From a virus, in IMG/VR virus record IMGVR_UViG_3300044730_001822, positions 62,001 through 126,000 of that record: a stretch of DNA of 64,000 nt. One strand, given 5' to 3'. Each line of letters begins with the position of its first letter. Within the stretch, counting starts at the first letter, position 1. The translations under genes were made by a program, and so were the position numbers. The notes below the pieces were generated by a model. It did no database searches. It worked only from the letters and a program-made list of their open reading frames with translations, and was not told the DNA's origin. This document shows, piece by piece, positions 41,201 through 45,120 of this stretch.

Positions 41201-44200
41201 CCCTGTATTGAGTAATATCATCACAGTGGCCACTACATTTGAAAGTTTTGATCAAGGATCAAACACAGTAACAGCACAGTTCAGTGCTTTTGCCAATGCA
41301 GGAGTACAGGGTCTAATATTGACAGGAGCAGGTTCGGGATACAATACAGCGCCAGCAGTGACTATAGCACCTCCAGCTGCTGGCAATACCGCACTGGCCT
41401 CTAGCAATGTAGCAGCCATAACAGAATCTAATCTCAATGACATAGCATTGATCAGCAATATTTGGATAGCAGCCGGGGATCAGGCAGCAGTTATCTACAG
41501 CCAAGATACTGTTACTTGGATTGAAAATTCTGTCAATGCCAACATACAGTTGAACACAGTGTTCGGCAGTGATCAACATTTTGCAGTGGCTGGACAATCT
41601 GGAAATCTTTATGTCACTGCCAATGTTCAACAGTCTTGGCAGAAAATCGCCAGCGGCACAAATCAAGATATCGCACAAGGGCTTTATGCGGCAGGAAATT
41701 ATGTTTATGTTGCTTCGTCCGGAGTCACTGCATACAGTAACACGGCCAATTCTAACTGGACTGTATCGGCCACTAACACTAGAACTACCAGTGATCTGTA
41801 TGGATTAACATACACAGGAGATCAATGGTGTGCTGTAGGTGATCACAGCACCATATTAAGAACTGGCAACATCGCCAATGGTTGGGTGCAGTACGCTCAA
41901 GAATATCTCAATGACAGTCAGTATGGCAATGTATCTGGCTTAGATGTCTATACCATAGTTGGAAAAGATGGTTTGGTGTATCGTAGCCAAGGCAATGTTT
42001 ATAATTTTACCTTGATAGATACAGGGTCCACAGTAGATTTAAATGCTGTGACCTATGGTCAAGGACTGTTTGTGGCCGTGGGTGAATCAGGCACAGCCGC
42101 AGTCAGTGCCAATGCCAATGTCTGGAGTTTTGGTTCAATTGCCCCGGGGATAAATTTCAATGATGTGGCCTATACCGGCGCCAGCATGGGTATCAAATAC
42201 GTGGCGGTAGGCGACAACGGACAGGCCTGGCAAAGCGCCAACGGTGTGGCCTGGACCAGAATGACTGGAATCAGCACCAATGCTAACCTACATTGTGTCA
42301 CAGTTGGCAATGCAGGCAAAGTCATTATCGGCGGTGAAAATGGAACACTGTTGACCAGCGTGAGTGTAGTAGGATTATCCGATGAATTTGTATTGACCTT
42401 GCAAGGCAGCAGCGAAACATTTACATTATCTGATCCAAGTCTAAGAACGTTTGTGACCGCGTCTTCTACCATGATAGCAACCAGTACCGAAGACGTATCA
42501 GTGTCAGTCAATGGCGATGATCTAGTCTGGGGAGTAGATTTCAGCGTGGATGGTATCAATCCCAATGTAGTGGTCACTGTTGCAGAACACGCTGCCAGTG
42601 TATATGATACTGTTGTTGTTACCACCACATTGCCCACTTGGTATGATGTAGCATACGGTGCTGATAAGTTTATCGTACAAGGCGACAATGGCATAACCTG
42701 GAACGGATCAGCCAACGGCGTACAATGGACACAGGTACCAACACTGACTGGTGTTGAACTATTAGGCATTGAGTATGCCAATACCATATCGCAATTTGTC
42801 AGCGTGGGACAGTCGGCTGGCAGCCAGCAGATAGGTACACAGTCTTATATCGCTACCAGTTATACCGGCGATTATTTGCCTGTGATATTTGCTCCAGATT
42901 TCAAGAAGATACAAGCCGGTATGTTGGTCACTGGTGATTATGTGCGCACCAACACACTGGTGACCGGCACTGATTATGCTGATCGTTTGGTATATGTCAA
43001 TACCCCACAGACTTTGGGCAGCCGTCAAAACTCCACAGTGACCTTTACTCCTTCGCAGATTGAAAACATTTATCCCACTGAAAATATCGTGACCAATGGT
43101 TGGAGACCTTGGGTCACTGTATCAGGAAATAGACAATTCTTCAATGAAGACTATGTTGCTCAGGGTGCTGCTGTGCGTTTGGTATACGATGACCTGCCTC
43201 CTGCTGCCATAGTACAGATGTTGGATTCTTCCCAAAATGCAGTGCCCAATGAATTGGATTTCAAACTTTGGAAAGACATGAATGACAACACCGCAGTCTA
43301 TCGCATGAATCAGTACAATGTCACTGAAACAGCAGCAGCGGTAGAACTGTTTGATGATATCATTTATCTCGAAGATGCAACCAAGATGTTTATGCCACGA
43401 TTGGATCTAAATCAAATGGGCTTGGCATTTGTAGGCGGAGAGCGTATCGCTTATCGCTACGTGGACTACACCACCAATACCATATCGGGACTGCTGCGCG
43501 GAGTGGGTGGTACTTCGGTACAAAGGCATGTGGCTGGTGCCGAAGTGGTCAATGCCAACAGCGACAATATTATACCTTTGGCCTACAGAGATAAGATAGT
43601 GGCACAAGAGTTTTCCGGCGACGGTATCGCTCGCACTTTCACCACCGATAACATCAAAGCAGATATTGCCAACGAAGTTAGACTGGTAGTCGCTGGACAA
43701 GAAATACCCACTAGATCCGTGACTATATCCGCTTCGGGGGCCAACGCTGTGTTTACAGCAGAAGCGGCCAATGTGTCGGGCAATGCCATTGGAAATATTG
43801 CTGTGGATAGAAACAGTCAGATACTGGTAGCCATAAACGGAGTAGCCTTGCCCTTGGCCAATGCCAACTCCTTTATAGGTGATAACAGCACGGTGTATTT
43901 CTTGGCCAACAACATTACCACGTCAAATGTACAAAATATTGTGGTCACTGTCAATAACCAACTGATCACACCTAACAACATATCTATCACTGGTGGGCAT
44001 CCTAATGTGTACATAACACCAGCCCTTGATGCTAATTCTTTGGTACACATCAGCGAAAATTATGCCGTTATCAATAGAGATCCAGTACAGGTAGCCATAG
44101 CACCCGTACCTGCTGCCAATACCTTGGTAACTATCGCTGCGGATTTTTATGCCACAGAATTGTTCCCAGTGATAGTTACCACAGCAGAGCCGCCGTTGCC

Positions 44201-44321
44201 CAACACTCGTGTGATCGTGGGCATAGATACTACCAAGAATTGGTACAATGCCCCAGGTGATGGCATACGGTTGCAAGATCAGCAGACTTTGGCTGCGCGA
44301 TTCCTGCAAGGTGATGCCTAA
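26238..44321 (+). CDS. Giant 6,027-residue baseplate/tail protein (gp7-position) with propeller-like repeats
   Basis: A single uninterrupted 18,084-nt frame, 28% of the window. Residues 1-140 (MIRTVDFLPEIFRTPTNRQV, YLTEPDKTRRDYQLE, FVDYDKFVNFSQYYWLAQGP) and the following 1,800 or so resemble the large wedge proteins that follow gp6 in cyanophage-like myoviruses, the place of T4 gp7 (1,032 aa). Repeat-rich beta regions follow: FG-GAP-like units at about 1950-3020, GSGY-type beta repeats at about 3800 and 4730-4915, and YCF48/BNR-like propeller blades at about 4570-5500. The C-terminus (about 5730 onward) has GERIAYRYVDYTTNTISGLL, seen at the ends of tail proteins. Probable role: baseplate wedge and host-contact scaffold. 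Composition and codon use are uniform, and no frameshift is seen. Confidence 0.8.
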   Translation: MIRTVDFLPEIFRTPTNRQVLHATLDQLVQEPAYQRSQGFIGRRYGPGVTVEDRYLTEPDKTRRDYQLETATVFLEEGNRRAVDALTYPGYLDALKRLNGPITRPDELFQQEYYAVDFFVDYDKFVNFSQYYWLAQGPEAVTLTAPGANQAFDVERYIVGQQTYTTDQVRLLSPVTWNKPVTFSNGMRIRFVGNIKPLAYRGQEFYVEGVGTADGIKLLPVSNFVIPELYNYPVYIKREPVPWDIYPWDMTAWDGSQIIPGTDIDYITINRASEDLNPWTRSNRWFHIDVLNYSAEINGQTLVLDDTFRGKRPILEFRPGIKLINFGTKGLQPISLIDYTITNAFTQVAGQTSCTIDGIELFAGMKVIFAGDQNPLVARQVYLVEQITPVLGEDSLLYLQPIEGQVAEEGSVTVCTLGLTQQGFSFYYSNGQWSTAAECQQKHRINQAPLYDVFDTNGVSFSDTMVYPESTFRGSPLFQYAVGAGVYDAVLKFPLQYASVGNIGDILFWFNLYRDSFTYLNGLVTDTVGLRTGYVHQYVARTTYRRLIGYQTASFTPNTADTAVVSQQPQIFEFDYTSGAVILDVAVWQQDQYPDITNIVKVSVNDELQDTDTYTYRILDAFNLEVYPVPESGAGVGVQTEIIFDVDPAPTSLVVAAVLSDQTSKTAYFAVPTNLSVNALNQDLTQVTLGSLRDHFVSICQNIQGFTGKILAANNSRDLGNLIPYGTNLIQNSAALAIPAVFLREQSYSISSALDFSSAEYQRYKDLMLDFIWKNEFLEETTAEILDSAIDALKSNRNSSNPFYWSDIITAGIFESTTYNWFEGASRTFDLIYNYDFSTANYQGLNVYVNDVILCRNRDYVVDTQVNTVVIEQDLLADGDIVVIREYQQTYGNFVPATPSSLRLYPAYFPEIYVDNTYATPTTVIRGHDGSITPAFGDYRDQVLLEFETRIYSNIRGAAEYPLDYTEFLPGAFRGVTQDNINSQTIINNEFVRWLGANRVDYKQQDYQANNQYTWNYSQSGASLTYPSGQDAGGDIPMPGYWRQVYWYFYDTDEPQNYPWQMLGFSNRPVWWEEQYGPAPYTSGNQYMWEDIQEGRIREPGNERVDTVYARPGLLQVLPVDAQGQLLSPFECLVAGFNPATWQANWSIGGGSPAETAWRKSSAWPFAMQKLLLLLRPAQYLNYYIDRDRYQYNAEFKQWLYQQRNRLTAQDLQIYGTGTAVNSYVNFIVDYNKSYGLPGTENLTARLDNLDVRLAYRVAGFTDKRYLQLLSDRSGPNSSNLSILIPDENYNILLYRNEIFDSINYSAVTIERTDSGWAVYGNSLSNPYFQILPSIINNNYTTVRIGNTTIRIQKDFSDTVTLIPYGYIFRSVNAVVDFLISYGQFLSLSGLSYNTLENTVLLTWEQMAQEYVYWYNQGWSVGAMIQLNPSSTRLEFYRQNAVVVNLLEANREDILVNQNKQALQIRDYSVYRDGNLFELTSLNENTIGYVNLKLTNYENIIILDNVTDFGDVIYEPLTGLRQGRLIYQGIKSAGWNGTMDAPGFIINLSSVAEWDTGLKYAKGQVVKFKNFYYQANTTVDPSDTFDYNLWTKIIYRPDQEGMLPNLALKAVQSTEYYNQHSNNLNVDSEVLGFGITGFRPREYMASIELDEVSQMNAYQDFIGVKGTPRSLYFYDQAKVAGDDLSYDIYENWAIQRATYGATATNAFVDFTLDATALTSNPSTSQFVVAGETTEADQATLITDLYATSYPIKTTEILPLLTQENPDVFLPTAGYVESQDVEVQIFSIEDLNSVTAQLDKITNLAEIWVAKVNQSEWAVYKCQNLQSTLVLAQDNLDGQTLLVFDLDHGLVNDQIIIIKEFNEALQGAFRVVSVTSTTSVLIAESLPDDVTTLIGSGIVFQLENVRVAQPSDIADMNILYQLVSTNKVWVDDNGQGRWETLEKQNPYTEQAAYEYSGTVNFGSSVIQTADSGNLLIGAPGSYSSGAVIPYTHVANTYVAGSPLTIPSLWTGYGDFGRVGDSSGNDWAAFSVGLYTLPGIFTDYRVVAMKKNNQGFQPRQLLSGGSSGTAGAFVGQIKFSEDYNWLYVSNPSERLVRVYQRNPWQEQTAEFLCTGRRALFEFSDSVRVTDGSQISVRLNLDNDNLLAYNQEYTATTTTVRLRVPPPPPFTVTTDITIATSEFTVQSTANLGIGQLVSGIGVPGNTKIIAVDDATNVVTVSQLFTATAQDINLTITNIIYIGRWTTDPEPGYWGSARNPLIPNGGLRTFPIDMLAGATSDPGSVGVYYNGQLLRPNNFPEIDGDYTYDFPNRQVIFNFTPPAAGAQAVTYQSSEYYSELATVNDPDSYNFTFGSSCATNQDGSLLAVGDADTNTSTVVNDHDGLVYVYDRGIVRHMVSNVAQSLYSTPANIIGQPQVWLNGQMLYEDTDVTFGSFVYEPAGNVSDPVYTGPANISINTGVAGNIGDILDISYNNFKITQAVSNPQANVGNSEFGAAVSLNGYGSALIVGAPNGNTISINTGFAARIENQAAVYGSITGTTINPTVSRNSDLRINDYYVKFAQADVSNVSLSTNCTITTAAAHGYYTGEIVKLGNINGGVLYLNTVESGRGYFAKVTGPTTFNIFDYGNVSNVSLGTVITVTSNVANYIGYGQSFGSVFSNVEISGVQGIANLNSTAANPYWMARRANGNSATQFEVLRGVGISSIISGTDDDGATAVTIVNTFTNPQLQRGARVAIQSPTTGLNNLVFYAGEVDNIGRNFVLYQNPELTSPVVPTGNTTNLNGTLGVYIDGTGWGNYASGGQVLRYFNTTGSLPAYNANVSQGWAFDDSLNGVVNVINSKNIPNLQAANAAGKLQLSIIDLAAGVPNNLLTLAPGTENNNRIGYNSSALKSLGILPYYTGGAQIFGGSYPTLGARFGYRIDQDWTTDQVVISSEFGTTAAGTTFDKDTTTFDSRTTRFEDLYLKSGSVDVYDLLPSANPTPDNPSKLVWDRQLQDYLVRSGQEFGHSVSIAGNNIIIGSPMYTVNDVAQGRALIFSGLRTGWKTIRLEPNQVDVHLLNEVTIYNKESKVTINYLDFIDPIQGRILGAAQQNIDLISPTDPAGYNNGDVNNIGVNWGEVQLGYIWWDTTNIRFLEYHTQDINLSARIWGGVFPGSSADVYQWIESLVPPAEYTGPGVARDITSYSSYDVITDTNSIITKYYFWVSDLTSVLPYSNKTLSLQSIQQYILNPRSSGISYIAAINPSTVAIYNSNSDFVAQENVLHISYDIVPQDNNIHVEYDLIQQDNPRQFMDDATYEKFVDSFAGIDAIGNPVPDPNLPPGLLYGISFDPRQSMFRDRFLALKNYISRVNEILMTFTFSEESSMDFLNSQEEPPAAGELESPGQLWWNFQVANLTELGYQDLDSVPLGYRYLVTQDSRYNNFWTIHQVTGAVGSRTTVVIRVQTYKTSQYWSYVNWYAEGFDPLQRPLFVVETLAQAQELLLPDNGVVQVTMDNPLGFELYQNRVIDSYRDTTTLEWVTVTEFTRVGLENGTVQISDLIYDYSKLINPDQPPQIETRQIINSINFEILVDSRLILRNQAMGLMFNFILGEQIDCNWLYKTSLIDITHPVRKLLPYRTFKRDNQDFVYGYIEEVKPYHVFIKDFSLVYTAGPDLYPGDITDFDVPATFNAQYDRYISPILENDVDYPNYDKYGIYGVGPYAQFKGYIGPTSNSGNTVLTVTELLKGQIYVGATVTGGIVQASGSTILAYLGQNQEGQNQYKISGYYTYESDTGTMEINGIWSTIPYRNWYNNYGLRVIDIMVTNPGSGYAVAPTVTVNGVTSDPVKARAILNSNSGINNILIEYSGGRYLTQPTVTLSAPDSEDGVQATAYPVTDAQPVRNFETTLVYNRMNLRPTFTEWIAGFTYFQGDLVKFNNAVYASNFDYNQNSQFDFTNWTLVPPGELEGVDRTYGYYQGNSELPGLDLDQLISGLTYPGVVTGRRYLGSWDTSPWSLDPFESDNSRVQTIIAGGTYPDRSLPGDYAGIPPLEAWDVNVYGGAYVDAYSSHAPEELVPGAVFDTLDFTVRTVPGQDNIGLGWTSPLQGRIYQGDAQQDTFSFQSLIKFPEQVIVFRKNSNDTKVRLEETVDYTVNWPDLTVTINTVPAADEKIAVIAVGLGGGNQLLRYSEITDAGIAADGTIDVPVQYDAVYSLPVFVDGNALILNTDYSITEYQPVAEPDANDITITRITFANAVAAGSRIDYTVLGEGTGSETYDYSLPTTAEITLSGTTGNISSIDFSGTNPIAAIVEVNGLRLRGPHCVTYTGDGETLTFAAGWQKDVPVESIVASDVVVYVNDQETEFWDGQFVAQHDAYEITFNTFTPELGARIVIAVWTASEYVFDFDAETITVDASYSGSDVYITTWQETAQQNFLNTVTVGQSIIPVAIDTSINTRASWSNGSSVMTVGFQTTGFWNRDGIGFDYPAYGSGVTQGDTNPNGAPNPANTAVLSQMLGYGNTIIVLDVSGINVGDIVEGSGITEDVAVTQILGFKNRYLQDNWAVSVNANLLANGLVWNRQYSNSTTPYLQSTLYGISTGPYITLVDSDNNVLYSNNAIDWNYTNLIPESQLRGVANGNIGSINYYIAVGQDSSVLVSTDGIDWAPQNSILPYSNIDFSSITYGNGKFVAVGDQGNIFVTSDAVNWSQANSGTIEDLSSVTYHGNVFAATGSNAMILISDDAVTWTRRWLNYVSNIAVIDSGWGYTQVPNVTIANAVANLGITATAFAAIEGGVGNISVINGSAGFSRAPNVVISQNNVASFTGNVGTGAQAVAVLGTTGPVGYVALVVPGQGYNYPPTISFVGGNGIGATASSNVANGKITDITLITGGSGYTVGSGNVQVVITPTGGDTPTAVANAIAMATSSVASITVTAAGNGYTSYDLITESNVVPLISFESYMVQGRSSLYTQGNIGQNFINVESVANLEIGNEIEFTDSNANMVYSGVITSIYPGNLAIGVNPVLSNIITVATTFESFDQGSNTVTAQFSAFANAGVQGLILTGAGSGYNTAPAVTIAPPAAGNTALASSNVAAITESNLNDIALISNIWIAAGDQAAVIYSQDTVTWIENSVNANIQLNTVFGSDQHFAVAGQSGNLYVTANVQQSWQKIASGTNQDIAQGLYAAGNYVYVASSGVTAYSNTANSNWTVSATNTRTTSDLYGLTYTGDQWCAVGDHSTILRTGNIANGWVQYAQEYLNDSQYGNVSGLDVYTIVGKDGLVYRSQGNVYNFTLIDTGSTVDLNAVTYGQGLFVAVGESGTAAVSANANVWSFGSIAPGINFNDVAYTGASMGIKYVAVGDNGQAWQSANGVAWTRMTGISTNANLHCVTVGNAGKVIIGGENGTLLTSVSVVGLSDEFVLTLQGSSETFTLSDPSLRTFVTASSTMIATSTEDVSVSVNGDDLVWGVDFSVDGINPNVVVTVAEHAASVYDTVVVTTTLPTWYDVAYGADKFIVQGDNGITWNGSANGVQWTQVPTLTGVELLGIEYANTISQFVSVGQSAGSQQIGTQSYIATSYTGDYLPVIFAPDFKKIQAGMLVTGDYVRTNTLVTGTDYADRLVYVNTPQTLGSRQNSTVTFTPSQIENIYPTENIVTNGWRPWVTVSGNRQFFNEDYVAQGAAVRLVYDDLPPAAIVQMLDSSQNAVPNELDFKLWKDMNDNTAVYRMNQYNVTETAAAVELFDDIIYLEDATKMFMPRLDLNQMGLAFVGGERIAYRYVDYTTNTISGLLRGVGGTSVQRHVAGAEVVNANSDNIIPLAYRDKIVAQEFSGDGIARTFTTDNIKADIANEVRLVVAGQEIPTRSVTISASGANAVFTAEAANVSGNAIGNIAVDRNSQILVAINGVALPLANANSFIGDNSTVYFLANNITTSNVQNIVVTVNNQLITPNNISITGGHPNVYITPALDANSLVHISENYAVINRDPVQVAIAPVPAANTLVTIAADFYATELFPVIVTTAEPPLPNTRVIVGIDTTKNWYNAPGDGIRLQDQQTLAARFLQGDA
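32085..35300 (+). repeat. FG-GAP-like repeat units inside the giant protein
   Basis: Four recurring units with the pattern FG-x-S/A-V...G..L.IGAP: NFGSSVIQTADSGNLLIGAP (about residue 1955), FGSSCATNQDGSLLAVGDAD (about 2345), EFGAAVSLNGYGSALIVGAP (about 2485) and EFGHSVSIAGNNIIIGSPMY (about 2997). The pattern is that of FG-GAP/integrin-alpha-like propeller blades. They are spaced by other beta domains, so this is either one interrupted propeller or several partial ones. Confidence 0.6.
39950..42820 (+). repeat. YCF48/BNR-like propeller blades inside the giant protein
   Basis: About ten blades of 35-45 residues with the pattern ...Y.G..FVAVG..G.I..S.....W......: for example ITYGNGKFVAVGDQGNIFVT (about residue 4650), then SDDAVTWTRRW, VTYGQGLFVAVGESGTAAVS (about 5270) and IKYVAVGDNGQAWQSANGVA (about 5315). 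The repeats are interrupted near 4730-4915 by GSGY-type beta repeats. Such blades form beta-propellers that bind proteins or glycans. Confidence 0.65.
40420..40980 (+). repeat. GSGY-type beta repeats inside the giant protein
   Basis: Four or five units of about 40 residues ending in a G-x-G/A-[YF]-x(2-3)-P-x-[VI] pattern: DSGWGYTQVPNVTIANA, GSAGFSRAPNVVISQNN, VPGQGYNYPPTISFVGGNG, GGSGYTVGSGNVQVVIT and AAGNGYTSYDLIT. The same motif occurs singly at about 37635 (NPGSGYAVAPTVTVNG) and 41335 (GAGSGYNTAPAVTIAP). They look like small all-beta modules used as spacers in fibre-like proteins. Confidence 0.6.
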
Positions 44322-44329
44322 AATAGCGA

Positions 44330-44335
44330 TAAATA
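44330..44335 (+). promoter_or_regulatory. Late promoter box before the 47-residue gene
   Basis: CGATAAATAAAAAAATGC: the box ends 5 nt before the ATG at 44341, with no ribosome site between. It supports that ATG over the upstream in-frame ATG at 44314. Confidence 0.5.
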
Positions 44336-44340
44336 AAAAA

Positions 44341-44484
44341 ATGCAAAATCAAGAGCCACAGAACAAACAACAGGTCCAGACACCCACAAAACCAGCAGAT
44401 GAAAATTTGGGGATTTTGGTACAGGATCATATCCGTATATTTGATCCCAATAATCAACAGTTGTACTATCGGGGGAGAGGATGA
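44341..44484 (+). CDS. Small protein (47 aa) upstream of, and resembling part of, the next gene
   Basis: From ATG 44341 the product is 47 residues; an in-frame ATG at 44314 would add nine. The TAAATA box 5 nt before 44341 favours the shorter form. The first half is Gln/Lys/Pro-rich and disordered. The second half, GILVQDHIRIFDPNNQQLYY, resembles the start of the next protein (MIQGFVKIFDPNSGEIFVDK), so this may be a partial paralog or a partner sharing the same hook. The stop overlaps the first ATG of the next gene. No known function. Confidence 0.55.
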   Translation: MQNQEPQNKQQVQTPTKPADENLGILVQDHIRIFDPNNQQLYYRGRG

Positions 44485-45089
44485 TGCTGACCCACGTTCC
44501 TGCAATGATACAGGGTTTTGTAAAAATATTTGACCCAAATTCGGGAGAAATTTTTGTTGATAAAAAGAACGCTATCCACTATGAAAATATGAGCCGTAGC
44601 CTGGCTGAGACTTTGGCCAATCGTAACACGGGATATATCTACGAAATGGCATTTGGCAACGGTGGTAGCACAGTGGATTCTACGGGTGTGATAACTTATC
44701 TTCCGCCCAACACAGTGAATCAAAATGCTGCTTTGTATAATCAAACTTACGCTAAAATAGTTGATGATAATTCTGCAGCCAATCCTGACCCGGCGCGTAA
44801 CTATCTCACTGTCACGCACATTCCAGGCAAGGTCTACAGCGATATTATTGTTACCTGCTTGTTAGACTACGGCGAGCCCAGCGACCAGCAGGCCTTTGAT
44901 AACAGCACTAATTATAACGGAGAATATGTATTTGACGAGCTAGGGTTAAAAACCTGGCAAGGACAGGACAATCCCTTGAGACTAGTCACTCACGTGATTT
45001 TCCACCCAGTACAAAAAAGTTTAAATCGTCAAATACAGATAGAATACACAGTTAGGATACAGACGCTGACTAACTTGAGCGCGGCCTAA
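44481..45089 (+). CDS. Conserved virion structural protein (gp8-position)
   Basis: 202 residues, started at ATG 44481 or 44484, both behind a strong GGGGGAGAGG ribosome site. Recognisable segments are FVKIFDPNSGEIFVDKKNAI, HYENMSRSLAETLANRNTGY, IYEMAFGNGGSTVDSTGVIT and YSDIIVTCLLDYGEPSDQQA. These belong to a conserved but unnamed structural family of cyanophage-type myoviruses, normally found between the large wedge protein and the tail fibre. T4 has gp8/gp9/gp10 there, but I see no firm match to any of them. Confidence 0.7.
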   Translation: MMLTHVPAMIQGFVKIFDPNSGEIFVDKKNAIHYENMSRSLAETLANRNTGYIYEMAFGNGGSTVDSTGVITYLPPNTVNQNAALYNQTYAKIVDDNSAANPDPARNYLTVTHIPGKVYSDIIVTCLLDYGEPSDQQAFDNSTNYNGEYVFDELGLKTWQGQDNPLRLVTHVIFHPVQKSLNRQIQIEYTVRIQTLTNLSAA

Positions 45090-45097
45090 ATAAATAT
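45088..45097 (+). promoter_or_regulatory. Double late promoter box before the tail fibre gene
   Basis: CCTAAATAAATATC contains two overlapping TAAATA boxes (45088-45093 and 45092-45097). It lies across the stop of the upstream gene and 23 nt before ATG 45121. The leader carries a GGAG-type ribosome site. Confidence 0.6.
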
Positions 45098-45120
45098 CAA
45101 TAACGGAGCACCTAAAGAAA

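Noticed and set aside
26500-44300. Many long antisense and out-of-frame ORFs inside the giant gene (for example 42170-42787 minus, 28491-29021 minus).
   Set aside because: They lie wholly within a well-supported coding frame, have no ribosome sites or recognisable motifs, and read as mirror translations of its Asn/Thr/Gly-rich codons.
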